The notes beneath the pieces were generated by a model. That model saw only the letters and a list, made by a program, of their open reading frames with translations. It ran no database searches and was not told the origin of the DNA. Position numbers and translations under genes: made by a program. A DNA stretch of 64,000 nt, taken from contig CM071591.1 in NCBI GenBank assembly GCA_036429605.1, positions 3,906,001-3,970,000 on the forward strand. The letters are read 5' to 3'. The stretch is from Cladobotryum mycophilum. Its lineage: Eukaryota > Ascomycota > Sordariomycetes > Hypocreales > Hypocreaceae. Positions 12,662 to 23,424 of the stretch are shown piece by piece (position 1 is the first letter of the stretch; each line of letters starts with the position of its first letter).

Positions 12662-15445
12662 ATGGGTCCCAAATCTACGACCGGTGATCAATCCGGGGGA
12701 GCTTTTAATAAACGCAAGACCGGGCCCCCAGCCAACAATGCTCGCAGCGATGCCTTCACTCAGAAGCGCGCCAAAGTCTATGCCGCCCGCAACATCCCTA
12801 CGCAACCAGCCGAGGTCGCCCTGAAGGATGGCCAACTGGATCTCGCGGCCTTTGTGGCTGCTCACGAGTTTGAGATTCGCGCGTTGGAACAGAGCATGGC
12901 TACTACCAAGGCAGTGAGCAGCACGCGAGCCTTTCAGATGGTGCCCCGCGGGCTTCGACGACGGACGGCGAGCCACAACCCCAAGAGAGTTCCCAAGAGA
13001 CTGCGGGCACAGGCGAAAAGGGAGATGGAAGAGGATAATGCACCGTTGGTCGAGGCCAGAAGGAGAAAGCCCAGGACGACAAGAGCAAAAATACGAGCTC
13101 AGATGGCGAAACGACTACACATTCTAGCGGCGAGGAAGAGGAGAAAGAAGGAAAAACAAGCAGATAAACAGGATGGAGGAGAAGACAAAGAAGAGCCTCA
13201 GGCTGAAGCTGTCGTGGGACGAAAACCAAGACCAAAGATTCGAAGAAATATGCTCAACGAGCCCCCCAAACCCGCTGCCAAGTTCAGAAAGCGCCAGATC
13301 AACAAGACATGGCTCCCGACACATAGATGGCACGCAAAACGAGCTCGAATGACGGATCCCAAGAATCCCCTATGGCGCTTTGCTATTCCCTTGACGCCCA
13401 ACGAAAAGATTTATAGACCAACCCATCGAGCCCAAGGCGAGAGGGGCACCATGGTCTGGGATATGAGTTATATGAGCACTATTGGCCTGTACGGCAATCT
13501 TGCCGGAATGACAAGGGTCCTAAAGAGAGTAGGAGTTCGTCAGGATTCGTGCTGGAATGATAGGGGAAAGAAATGGAGACAGGGCACAAGGGCATGGACT
13601 GGCATATTGAGGAGAGAGGATGATGAAGGAGATGAACAGCCCATGTGCCCGTCTGCCGTCTTTTGGAATCCCGAACCGACACCCACCGAAGAGAATAGGG
13701 ATGAGAAAAAGGTCCAAAGACAAGTTTATCTAAGAGTACACCCTTCAGCATTCCTAGAAGTGTTTGACGAGCTAGTACGCCTTACCAAGATGGAGAATCC
13801 TCGCTTATACATTGAAGATTTGAGATTTGAGATTGGAAGCATCGAGTTTACCGGACCAGCCTCCACGGAAGCGCTGCTGGCTATCCTGGCACCATATCCC
13901 TCTGGGACATCCCCACCAAACAAACACGCAGAACTATTTCAATCATTGAAGGGCCTATCGAATCCAGCCGCGCTGCCTACCAATGCCGTTTTAAACTTTC
14001 AGATTCAAGACCCTCGGCTACGATATCCACCGCGGAGGGTGGACTTGCCCCAGGGTGAACAGGCGCAGTTAAAATTGATGGAGGCAATAGCCAAATGGCC
14101 GGCCGAAGAGAACCTGCAGCCATCTGCCCTGTTCGACCGAGACGCTCGCCACCGCGCCTCATGCATCCCTCCGCAAAAGTCCATCAACCGAAGAAGAAGC
14201 AAAGCCAATCCGGGAGCATTCCTGAAACCAAACCTCCTGATAGATCCCCCCATCCCGATAACCCTTCTCGCATCCCGTTCCGGGAGCAACACGCAGACGC
14301 AAGGCATATGGACTCTCCTCGCGCCATGGAATTGCATCCTCCCGCTGTGGTACAGCATCGTCCACACGCCCCTCTCGTCCGGGAACAACCCCCGGTTCGC
14401 AGGCCTGAACGAAACGATGCAGGTAGCCTTTGAGCGTGGGCTCCCGTGGTTTCCCGCGGACGCCATCGGCACCCACGCGGGAGCGCAATGGGAGCTAGTA
14501 CGCAGACGGAAGAGGAGATGGGAATGGGCCAAGCGGCCAAAGAGCAAGAGAGTGGAATGGGGGTCACTAGACCTCGGGGCCGCGCGGAAAGGAGAAGTCG
14601 GCGATGGCTTCGCGTGCGACTTTGAGTTTCTCTTTGGGTTGCCAAAACTCCAAGGAGAAGAAGTGCGAGAGTTACCAGACAGCGATGATGATGAAGATGA
14701 AGATGAAGATGACGACGATGATGCTATGGACGTTGACGGCGGAGCTCTAATAACACTCGAAACACAAGCAGCGCGAGAGACCGAGTCATCCAGTCTCAAG
14801 ATCCTGACCAGCATTCCCAAATCCGATTTCAACGCCCTCCTCTCACCATCTTCCCCACGCCCATCAATACCACCAAACACCCTCGTCTGCGTCCGCATCT
14901 CGGTCCTCGGCCGGGGCGTAGTAACCTCGTGCGCGAGAATCTACCGACTCCCCGCCAAACACGTACCCGTCCCGACATGCTCCAACGCCGAAGTCCCCGC
15001 TAGCATTCCTCCCCCGTCACTTACCCCCCACGTTCCGTACAATCTGCGAGCGCAGTGGCTCGCTCGCGTCCCGTCGCCTTCTTCATCTCGACCCGCAAGG
15101 GCCAGCAGAGCTACGAGGGTGACTGACATGGAGATGCGTAAACGCCTCTTGGCACAGGAACTCATCGAGCGACCGCCGCGGCTGGGGACAGAAACAGATG
15201 ACAGTCAGCCGAACCTACTCAATATTGGGGGTATACATCCGGTAGTGCCCGACCCTAAGGATCTGGTTGGGTTTGTGACTAGTGGGTCTTTTAGCCTGGC
15301 AGATGGTCGCGGAGCAGCGATTGGGAGCATAGCTGTGGAAAAGGTCCTGCTAGATGTGAAGAGGGATGCCAAGGAGGGCAGGCTGTGTATTGTGAGAAAC
15401 GCTGGCGAAAATGTTGGTTGGATGGCAAGATGGGATGTCATTTGA
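12662..15445 (+). CDS. POP1: RNase P / RNase MRP protein subunit POP1
   Basis: A single exon of 927 aa. The frame extends upstream to 12584, but only from a GTG; the first ATG is at 12662 (MGPKSTTGDQ), chosen here. Pop1 is the largest protein of RNase P and RNase MRP and helps fold the catalytic RNA for tRNA and pre-rRNA processing in the nucleus. Family marks are a basic N-terminal POP1 domain with RRRTASHNPKRVPKRLR (~residue 98) and WLPTHRWHAKRARM (~216), and a POPLD-type block WTLLAPWNCILPLWYSIVH (~549). A C-terminal module follows (GFVTSGSFSLADGRGAAIGS). An acidic run of D and E lies near residues 675-690. The antisense open frames at 14005-14898 are shadows. Confidence 0.93.
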   Translation: MGPKSTTGDQSGGAFNKRKTGPPANNARSDAFTQKRAKVYAARNIPTQPAEVALKDGQLDLAAFVAAHEFEIRALEQSMATTKAVSSTRAFQMVPRGLRRRTASHNPKRVPKRLRAQAKREMEEDNAPLVEARRRKPRTTRAKIRAQMAKRLHILAARKRRKKEKQADKQDGGEDKEEPQAEAVVGRKPRPKIRRNMLNEPPKPAAKFRKRQINKTWLPTHRWHAKRARMTDPKNPLWRFAIPLTPNEKIYRPTHRAQGERGTMVWDMSYMSTIGLYGNLAGMTRVLKRVGVRQDSCWNDRGKKWRQGTRAWTGILRREDDEGDEQPMCPSAVFWNPEPTPTEENRDEKKVQRQVYLRVHPSAFLEVFDELVRLTKMENPRLYIEDLRFEIGSIEFTGPASTEALLAILAPYPSGTSPPNKHAELFQSLKGLSNPAALPTNAVLNFQIQDPRLRYPPRRVDLPQGEQAQLKLMEAIAKWPAEENLQPSALFDRDARHRASCIPPQKSINRRRSKANPGAFLKPNLLIDPPIPITLLASRSGSNTQTQGIWTLLAPWNCILPLWYSIVHTPLSSGNNPRFAGLNETMQVAFERGLPWFPADAIGTHAGAQWELVRRRKRRWEWAKRPKSKRVEWGSLDLGAARKGEVGDGFACDFEFLFGLPKLQGEEVRELPDSDDDEDEDEDDDDDAMDVDGGALITLETQAARETESSSLKILTSIPKSDFNALLSPSSPRPSIPPNTLVCVRISVLGRGVVTSCARIYRLPAKHVPVPTCSNAEVPASIPPPSLTPHVPYNLRAQWLARVPSPSSSRPARASRATRVTDMEMRKRLLAQELIERPPRLGTETDDSQPNLLNIGGIHPVVPDPKDLVGFVTSGSFSLADGRGAAIGSIAVEKVLLDVKRDAKEGRLCIVRNAGENVGWMARWDVI

Positions 15446-15581
15446 GGGGGTGAAATAACCATATATGTGTGTATAAAGGACACTGCTAAACACAATCTTA
15501 TGTATAAAAATATAAACCTCGATACCACCAAGCGCCCATCCAACTACGGAGTACTGCTCTGACCCGGAGAGCATACAAACA

Positions 15582-15682
15582 TTCTTCTTCTTCTTCTTCT
15601 TCTTCTTCTTCTTCTTCTTCTTCTTCTTCTTCTTCTTCTTCTTCTTCTTCTTCTTCTTCTTCTTCTTCTTCTTCTTCTTCTC
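15582..15682. repeat. (TTC)n / (GAA)n microsatellite
   Basis: About 33 uninterrupted TTC units lie between POP1 and the convergent F-box-like gene. The run ends only a few bases beyond the F-box-like gene's stop codon, so it would be transcribed as a GAA tract in that gene's 3' UTR. Confidence 0.95.
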
Positions 15683-15686
15683 CGTC

Positions 15687-16964
15687 TTAATAATAATACC
15701 GCACCTCGCCGGGCATAGGCTGCGGGTGGTAAATATCAATATTGCCATAGCGCGCCAAAATGCGTGCAAATTTCAGGGTTGGCATCTCCTTTATGAAGGT
15801 CTGGAAGTCGGCATCAGTGACCTTCATCATCTCAGCGGTATAGCGTTCAAAATGAATCTTCATTCTCTTGAGAGTCTTGCCGTGTTTGGCTTTGAAGGCC
15901 TCGAGGTGCTCCCTCGTCGGTGGCTGGCAACGACCCTTGCCGCTAGCGTAGGAATCTCCCTGGAACTGGTTCCATTGGAATTCCTGGAGGGGTGCCATGC
16001 CCAGGACGGCCTCGGGGAGGAACACCGGGGTGTCGTCCTTCTTGTCGAACAAGACGCCGTCAAAGATGAGGGACCGCAGGGCAGGCATCTGCTCCTGGGA
16101 CAGGGCCCTGGTCAACTGCTCGGCCGTGGTGGACTGGGGGAACGCACCCCTCAGGGTGAGGTTCTTCAGGCGGTACCACCGCGGGGTTACCATGTCCCAG
16201 CTGAAGAGAGTGAGGGGCAAGAGGTCCAGGCCGGCGTTGAGCTTCAACGTCTCGAGCTCCCGCAGCCGCTCCAGGGCACCCCTCAAGAGGGGATGAGGAC
16301 CTTGGGCGGTGATGACGGTGGGCGGGATGTTATGCTCCAGGTGGAGGGATAGCCGCTTGAGGTTGGCGGGCGCCCTGTACATGGGTCTGACGGCTACTTT
16401 GACTTTTTCCTCTGGCTCAAGGTTCACCAGGTACTCGTTTATGACCTTCCTGGGATAGTGGACAGGAGCGTTTTCATCATAATCATAATAGCCATCCTCA
16501 TCCTCGTCCTCATCCTCATCCTCATCCTCATCGCCATCGACATCATCATCAACGTCCATCTCGATGGACTCTTCAATATCTTCATAGGTAGAATAATCTA
16601 GGCACACACGGACAGTCATGTTCCGCACGAGTGGCAGCCGGGCACCGGCCAGGTCCACGAACCTATCCCAGGCAAGGTGGCTCCCCACCCAGAAGTCGGA
16701 CAGGGAGAAGACGACATAGGTGGCAGCGGCATGGAACCGGCGGGAGGTCAGGAAGAGCCCCATGACGGTGTCCTTTTGGTCTTCGGAGAGGACGTCGTAG
16801 ATGTCCTTGGTGTCATTCTCGGGATAGTTGTATTCATACTCGTCTTCGTCTTCATCCTCGTCCTCCTCTTCCTCTTCCTCTGGGCGTTCTTTCTTGGGGA
16901 AACCCAGGGAGTAGGCGATGATATCACAGAGAATATCATCGGGCATGTCCATAAGTGAAGGCAT
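15687..16964 (-). CDS. F-box-like / leucine-rich repeat-like protein with acidic tracts
   Basis: A single exon of 425 aa from ATG at 16964. The N terminus, MPSLMDMPDDILCDIIAYSL, resembles the first half of an F-box, and LTSRRFHAAATYVVF matches its later part. Two long Asp/Glu runs interrupt the protein (residues ~30-46 and ~140-158). The rest has leucine-rich, F-box/LRR-like spacing (LKRLSLHL, LETLKLNAGL, LKNLTLRGAF, LRSLIFDGVL). F-box proteins normally link substrates to SCF ubiquitin ligases through Skp1; that role is inferred. A related, disrupted copy lies 3.3 kb away at 20221-21262, with matching blocks LTxRGAF, SQEQxPxLxSL and PLxEFxW. Confidence 0.7.
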   Translation of the reverse strand: MPSLMDMPDDILCDIIAYSLGFPKKERPEEEEEEDEDEDEDEYEYNYPENDTKDIYDVLSEDQKDTVMGLFLTSRRFHAAATYVVFSLSDFWVGSHLAWDRFVDLAGARLPLVRNMTVRVCLDYSTYEDIEESIEMDVDDDVDGDEDEDEDEDEDEDGYYDYDENAPVHYPRKVINEYLVNLEPEEKVKVAVRPMYRAPANLKRLSLHLEHNIPPTVITAQGPHPLLRGALERLRELETLKLNAGLDLLPLTLFSWDMVTPRWYRLKNLTLRGAFPQSTTAEQLTRALSQEQMPALRSLIFDGVLFDKKDDTPVFLPEAVLGMAPLQEFQWNQFQGDSYASGKGRCQPPTREHLEAFKAKHGKTLKRMKIHFERYTAEMMKVTDADFQTFIKEMPTLKFARILARYGNIDIYHPQPMPGEVRYYY

Positions 16965-18082
16965 CGTGAGAGAGTGAGAGAGTGAGAGAGTGAGAAAGAG
17001 AGAGCAAAAGGAGGGGGAAGAGACTAATGGTGGTCTTGATACTGGTTCAGTTGATGCAACGAGGTGCTATTTTGATGGTCTGACCTATACGAGAGAGAGT
17101 GTTCATCGAGGAAACGAGCGGGGGAAGGGAAGATAAAGAGGTAGAAGGTGGAAGGTGGGGAACCTATCGGCGGGCAGGTATGTTGCCAGGGAGGGGGCAG
17201 GCTCGACCCTTGGCTGGAATTCCGGAGCACAGTGATCCACAAAATATTGCCGAGTACTTGATTATTATGTATTCCTTTTGTATTTCATAAATATAGGTAC
17301 GTGGTGACTGAAACTGGACCGGGGCGTAAAAAAAAAAGCAGACCAGGGCAGCTCTCAGATTCAACTGGACGGGATTTGGGAGTGAGATTTCTCTTTGTTT
17401 GATACTGCTGCATATAAGCACATCATGAACGTTGGCGGTAGCTTAGTCGATGGCCCAAAGCTACTACCACCAGCTATCTACCTACCTACTAAGCTATCTA
17501 CCTATGGATCTAGAACGTGTAGCTATCTATATGGCAGGGGAGGGAGCAGAAAGCAGGTGGTTTGAGCATTTGCAGAGAAATCAACCAACGTGAATGAGGC
17601 CTCTCGCATTTAGGTAGGTAGACGGAGTGTCACCATTAACCGCCAGATAGGTACGCAATGGAAGGCCCCCTTGCAGCAGCAATACAATGAAAAGGGGTTG
17701 GGAAATACAGCCAGCCGGCCAGCCAGCCAGCCAGTTTGTGCCACCCAACCAAACATCCATCCATCCATGAGCAGTTAGATGGGACACAAGTGTATAAACA
17801 AATTCATTTCCCATAGTAGGTACAGCCAAAAATAAAATATAAAATAAAAAGAAATAATAATAATAAAAGGTGACCACTTACTTGTAAATGACTTGTACAA
17901 CATGTCAAGGGGGTTGTTCTTTCTTTTCTTTTCTTTTCTTTTCGGGTCGTCATCACACTTGCTTGCTTTTTTGCTGCATGACTTGGGCTTGCGCAAACAA
18001 GCAAGCACCACCTTTGCCCGACTACCTGCCCGCCTGTCCGTCTGCCTGTCTGTCTGCCTCGTCATCGGAATTCTCCAACACG

Positions 18083-18121
18083 GATGGATGAATGAATGGA
18101 TGGATGGATGGATGGATGGAG
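18083..18121. repeat. (GGAT)n microsatellite
   Basis: Tandem GGAT/GAAT units in intergenic DNA. Confidence 0.85.
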
Positions 18122-19561
18122 GTGAGGGTGCCCACAGAATTCACCCACCTCGCCCATTCCTTCCAACGCAGAAGCAATTCCATTCCTGTCTTGCCCAATC
18201 AACCCTCTCACTCAACCTGCCCCCTCCCCTCCACTCCAGGCGTACAGCGCAAACAGGGCTCGGCTGTTTGGCTTCCACCACCTTGTCACCACCACCACCA
18301 CAGGGTGCCTCCGCACTGTGGCCTCGGACGCATTGGGTCCCGAAGACAGCTGAGGTCGAGACCCCCTGCCGCTCTGTTTTCTTCTTCTTCTTTTTTTCTT
18401 TTTTTGGAATGTACAACCGAGCAGGCAAGGCGAGGCAAGGCAAGGCCGTTGCATTCGGTGACGAGTTTTGCCTCGCGGATGACATCAGAAGCCATCAATA
18501 ACATGCCAAGCTTCCATGATAGGGCGAATATCCGCAGTAACAAATCCACCCTTTTTTTTCCTTCTCGTCAAAGTGCGGCATCACTCTTTTTTGGCACAGT
18601 GGGTTCTGGATTTCCTAAAGTTCTGCGGCTAAGGATAGTCCGAGGTCTCCCTTGCAGGACACCGCCGATCAATGGCGCAAGGATAGCAAGCTAAAACCGT
18701 CACAAACCAGGTGGGTTCCGTCCTCGAATGATGGATGCGAGGTTCCGGCTTGCCGTCGAAGAGGGGAGAGGGGGAGTACCTTGGGGATTTGGGTCATTCG
18801 GCTTGTATCTTGGATCAGGTAGGTAGAGCAAAGTCACAGAAGGCTGGTTGAGGATTAGGGATTTGATTTGGTTTGGTTTGGTTTGATTTGACGCAAGGCC
18901 ATGGCGGCCGTGGGGGTGGGGGTGGCAGATTTTGGATAGATGAGCACTCCGTATCTATCGATGCAAGGGGGCGACTTTGTGACGGGTAGAAAGCGCGGCT
19001 GGAGATCAAGCTTTCCCGCCATCAAGTTCAAGACGACAAAGGAGGACCATGGTTTAAGTAAGAGATGTGATCAGTAGAGCTAGTACCTGGACCTTTACCA
19101 CTTTTGTAGTAAGTAGCTAGCTACTTACCCAAATTAACATCCAGATGCCCATCAGATATCACCCATCTTTCTTTAGAGGGGGTTGAAGCCATCCTCGTTC
19201 CCCTCCCCTTCCCTTGCTAAGGGAGCACTCCGGGGAACTCAAGACACGGCCTGCGGGTCACTAGAACCTCCCAGTCAAGTTGATCAAAGCTGGGGAGGGG
19301 GCTCTGCCCAATGATGGTCTCCTCCCCACAGATCAACTGCCAACGACCAGGATGATGTGTCATTTGGTTCGGGATATCTCCCTGTTTGCACTGCATGTTT
19401 CAGTGGGTGGCTTACTTGCGGTGTAGCTACTACATACTTCCGCGTAAAGATTAGACTATGCGGCAGTAATACGAAGAAGAAGCACCTCGGAGGGAGGGGA
19501 AGCAGATCGTGAGCTATCTCCCCCTTTTGCCAGAATCCGATTCTCACTGCTACTGACTGCT

Positions 19562-19588
19562 GCTACTACTACTACTACTACTACTACT
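19562..19588. repeat. (CTA)n microsatellite
   Basis: About nine CTA units in intergenic DNA. Confidence 0.85.
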
Positions 19589-20220
19589 TTGTACTATCTA
19601 CGAGGTAGTATTGCATTCCGTTACAGATGCGCTTGGTTATCCGGGCTTAGATGCCGCACCCGGGCCGCCGGGTGTCTGTGCGCGCTCAGCTCAAGAGACG
19701 GGATGAAGCGTTATTAGTATCATAGATGTTAGTTGCGTAGAATGAATGAATGCATTATCATGGAGTAACCCAGCAAAACCCTTCTCCCCTCTCTCCCCTC
19801 CTTTCTAGTGTACCTCCAGATTAGAGGTATATGTACTGTACTGTACACTCCCGTTATTCCCATATCTTTATTGGGGAAAAAACAACGGAGCTCCGGTTGT
19901 CGGAAGTGGATATGTTGAAGCACCCATACCCAAGTGAACCAACAAGGCGAGGAGTGGACGATGGACAAGCCATTCAAACAAGCGGGTGAGGTGATCTAGA
20001 ATATACACGTACCGTTAGGTTACAACTACGAGGGATAGTAAAAACCAGAACTTTATTACAATCTGAGAAACCCTAGATACCTGCTGTATGATAGTACAAT
20101 CTGACCAAAAACTTACTTCCTCCATCCTCCCTCCTACATAATACTAGAAGAAAAAAATGAAAATGAGAAAATGAGGAAGGAAAAAAAACAATCTTGCAGC
20201 CTTGTAACAAGCCACACGGC

Positions 20221-21262
20221 TCACCTCCACTCATTAATATCCACGTCAATCTTGGGCGCATGAATACGAACCCTCTTCAAACCAGGCATCTTGGCCAAAA
20301 ACAGCTTGACATCTCTCTCCCTCAACCTTGTACACGCCGCGGGGAACGTGCCGTAGTCGAGGTTCAACGTCTTCAGAGTCGCGCCGTGCCTCCGCTGCAG
20401 GGCGCGCCAGTGATCCCTTGACGGCGGGGGTGGGCGTAATCCGTCACCTGCTCACCCGGCGCGAGGCGCTCCATGTTGTAGTGAACCCACTTAAACTCCT
20501 CGAGCGGGTTCATGGCCATGATGGCCTCCGGGGAGAACAACTCCATCCTGTAGGGGTAAAATATATAATCTACGTGATCGTTGTAGAGGATGCAGTCGAG
20601 CGTGAGGGACTTTAGGGAGGGGAGCTGCTCCTGGGAGAAGGCGAGGGTGACGTGCATCCATGTGCACTTGGAGAAGCTCCCCTGACGGTGAGCTTCGTCA
20701 GGTTGGGGAACATGACCGGGTAGGACGTGTACATGGAGCTGAAGAGGTCGAAGCGGAGCCAGTCTTTGTGGAAGTCCAGGTAAAGCTCCCGGAGGTTCTT
20801 CAGCCTGCGAAGGCCCAGAGACAGCATGGGATGGGTCCGATCATGATCGGTGAAGAAGGGCCAGCTGAGACCCGGCGGACTGAGATACAGTCTCTGGAGC
20901 TCGGTCGGCAGTCTCAAAATGGGCCACGCGGAGTAAGCAGCCACGGGGCCCGGGTCAATGGGCGGCACCTCGAAATCTGTACAGTCTGAGAACAGGACGA
21001 TGCTCATGTTGCGCATGAGTCGCAGGTTCGGGCTGGCGGCTAGCGCATGCAACTTGGTGCAGCAGCGTGCCTTGAAGACGTGCTTATTGTAGTAGACATA
21101 GTTGGTGAGGGCATAGACGCGACTTGATACCAGGCGGAGGGAGCGCAGCGTTGCAAGGGCGGCACTGTCTTTGACCGGCTTTAGAGACGTGGCAGGGAGG
21201 CCCAGGGCGAGGGCGATGATATCAATGATGATGTGATCTGGAAGTGACTGTATGGACGGCAT
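20221..21262 (-). pseudogene. F-box-like paralogue split by two apparent frameshifts
   Basis: The coding sequence starts at ATG 21262 (MPSIQSLPDHIIIDIIALAL, F-box-like) and reads to about 20680. The frame then changes within a run of four C (20679-20682, plus strand), after which the next frame reads FSKCTWMHVTLAFSQEQLPS. It changes again at a run of five G (20426-20430), after which SRDHWRALQRRHGATLKTLN continues to TGA at 20223-20221. Restoring one base at each site would give ~347 aa with end-to-end similarity to the neighbour at 15687-16964. No GT-AG intron of usable length explains either shift. Both are apparent single-base losses in homopolymers, so sequence error is as likely as true loss of function. 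The paralogue's acidic runs are absent here. Confidence 0.65.
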
Positions 21263-22292
21263 CTTGTTTCTTGTTGGAGGGGGAGAAGAGGAGAAGAAGG
21301 AGGAGGTGGTGGTGGAGGAGGAGGAGGAGGAGGAGAAGCAAGGCTTGCTATGCTAAGCCTTTGAAAGACTAGTTGATAAAAGAAGGGATGCTGATGCTCT
21401 AATGAACCTTGAAGCGGTGTTCTGAATGGAGAGACGTAGGAATAGAAATGCTCAGGATCTGATGGGAGATAAATACCACGGCCCGTCCCTCGCGGGGCGC
21501 GTCCAGATCCATCTCCACCCCCCAGTCAGTCACCTCTCTTCCTCATCCTCCTCATCCTCTTCCTCCCTTCTTCCTTCTCCCCTCTCTTTCTCTCTTTCTC
21601 TCTCTCTCCCTTCTTCTCTTCTCCCTTGCTTAAACTCAAAACCAAGACAAAAAGAAAAGAAACCCCTACAACTTCTCAACGAGTAGTGCAATTGCCCCAA
21701 TGCCGAGCCAACGGGGATGGAGGGGGTTGAGTCGAGTCCAGGTTGACCCCATTTTTCTGGCATTCATTCCACTCCTTAAAAAAAAAATTACCCTCCCAAC
21801 CTCCGCCAAACTCGCGTATGATCCGATATTGCCTGCATGTTTTACTCCATCACGCACAAGTCGGTGGCAAAGAAAGAGAGAAAGAAAAAATAACTACGCA
21901 AAAAAGGAAACAAAAGAAAATTTACAAGCCCGCGGCAATGAGCAAAGGTAGGTATGCAAAAGCAAGCTGCAATGGAACGTGTACACGTAAAAAGTTAATA
22001 GGGTCGTATTATTAATGTAATGTGCGTCTTGTTGCATAATTGCTTATTGGAGCGCGCGCGAGAAAGAGAGAGAGAGAGGGAAAGAGAGGGGGGGATACAT
22101 CCTAGTAGATCCTAGAGAAGAAGGAAGGATGATGGGGGTTTCATTCCTTCTGAATCAGATTCGGTGAGATACGCATACGCATACGAAGTACGGAGTATGT
22201 ACATCTACCTTGTATAAGACCTCCCTTCCTAAACCAAGATCTAGAGTGAGCACCTCCATGACGACAGACAAGAAGGGAGACATGTACAAGTA

Positions 22293-22332
<40 letters not shown>

Positions 22333-22595
22333 AAAGACAAAGAAAAGCAAAAAGGGCGCGTTATTTGACATCCTGAGACAGACCGATGATCATTTGATCA
22401 GGAAGAAAAAGCATATATTGCATGATATAAACATCTCCGTCCCCTTACATCCTTGGCAATACCTCCCCCCCATATTTTTTTTCACCGAGGCTGCATCGCC
22501 ATTCGAGAACCGGAACTCTGATATACATGCACGAAACAGCACATACATACATGCATACATGCATACGTCTCAACCATATCATACCACACCATAGC
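21263..22595. other. Intergenic region, 1.3 kb
   Basis: Divergent upstream region of the F-box-like copy (-) and the GFA-type gene (+). It has GGAGGA and CT-rich tracts (~21300-21330, 21540-21610), an AG run (22302-22330) and TACGGAGTA at 22189-22197. No coding region is supported. Confidence 0.55.
22302..22330. repeat. (AG)n microsatellite
   Basis: Uninterrupted AG dinucleotides about 270 nt upstream of the GFA-type start codon. Confidence 0.85.
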
Positions 22596-23208
22596 ATGTC
22601 TGCTGCAGCCATTAAACCAGACAAGATCGACGGTGGATGCCTCTGTGAATCCATCCGCTACACCGTAACATTCCCTCCGGATCACGACTTTGCCAATGCC
22701 GTTCGTCCAGCCCCCTCTCCTCCCCCCCATCCTACAGCCTCAAACATTCCCACACATCAATCACACCATTCCATCACATTCCCTCCTCCCCCGCCTTGAT
22801 CCAAGAAGCAAGTTATGCATGTCCAATCCACTGACCCTCTTTTTCGAGAAAAAAAAAGTGCTCAACCTGTCAATGCTCTCAATGTCGCAAAAACACCGGG
22901 TCCCTCGTTTACCGCGCTCATAGGGTCCCCAAGTCCGCTGTATCATTCTCCTCCCAGTCCAACCTCAAGGTCTTTTCCGCCACCCGGGGCTGCGAGCGGG
23001 GGTTTTGTATAGACTGCGGGAGCTTCCTTTTTGGCGGAGAGAGGACCATGATTACATTTGCCTTGCCGTCGGCTGTTTTGATAATGAAGCCTTGAACAAG
23101 TTTGGCACTATATTGACCATGTCATCGAGACATTTCTTTTGCGACAACGAGATCCCCGGAGTCACCGATCATCTACAGGGTAAGAAATTGCCCAGAGACG
23201 ATGAATAG
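22596..23208 (+). CDS. GFA / CENP-V domain protein (glutathione-dependent formaldehyde-activating-like), frame disrupted
   Basis: Exon 1 is 22596-22700 (35 codons) and exon 2 starts at 22859; the intron has a rare GTTCGT donor and an AAAG acceptor. The join gives DFANACSTCQCSQCRKNTGS. GFA family zinc ligands are visible: GGCLC in exon 1, CQCSQC, and CIDCGS later. The family covers zinc proteins such as Gfa; the reaction of this member is unknown. The frame breaks at a run of five T (23028-23032): before it the frame reads CIDCGSFLF, and after it a different frame reads WRREDHDYICLAVGCFDNEA to TAG at 23208. One lost base accounts for this; without it the protein would be ~151 aa, normal for the family. 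No intron fits. Pseudogene or sequence error. Confidence 0.7.
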
Positions 23209-23424
23209 GTGGTTGGGCTAGATACGCAAAATAAAAAAGAACTGTATTCAAAATGAATTCGCTACAACGCTGTGGACAATTTGCCATCCATCATACCTAC
23301 TTATTAATAGGCCTGGTATCCAATACATTCGATTCCGTCCAACGCCAAACCCATAGTTGCCAAAACACGTCTCGTCCACGTCTCTCCAGCCTGCTAATAG
23401 TAACACGGGAGATGGAAGATTCCT

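Larger units (their letters stand above)
16965..20220. other. 3.3 kb intergenic region between the two F-box-like paralogues
   Basis: No gene is supported. Present are CTACCTAC/TAGGTAGG words (~17476-17500, 17610-17622, 18817-18826), a GGAT run (~18083-18121) and a CTA run (19562-19588). The open frame at 17893-18501 is built from low-complexity sequence and has no family features. Confidence 0.55.

Noticed and set aside
14005..14898. 297-codon open frame antisense to POP1
   Set aside because: It lies fully inside the POP1 gene, with Ser-rich and Arg-rich composition from the opposite strand.
17893..18694. Two overlapping open frames of about 200 codons
   Set aside because: They are made of simple repeats (GGAT, CT, CAC runs) in two frames, with no domain.
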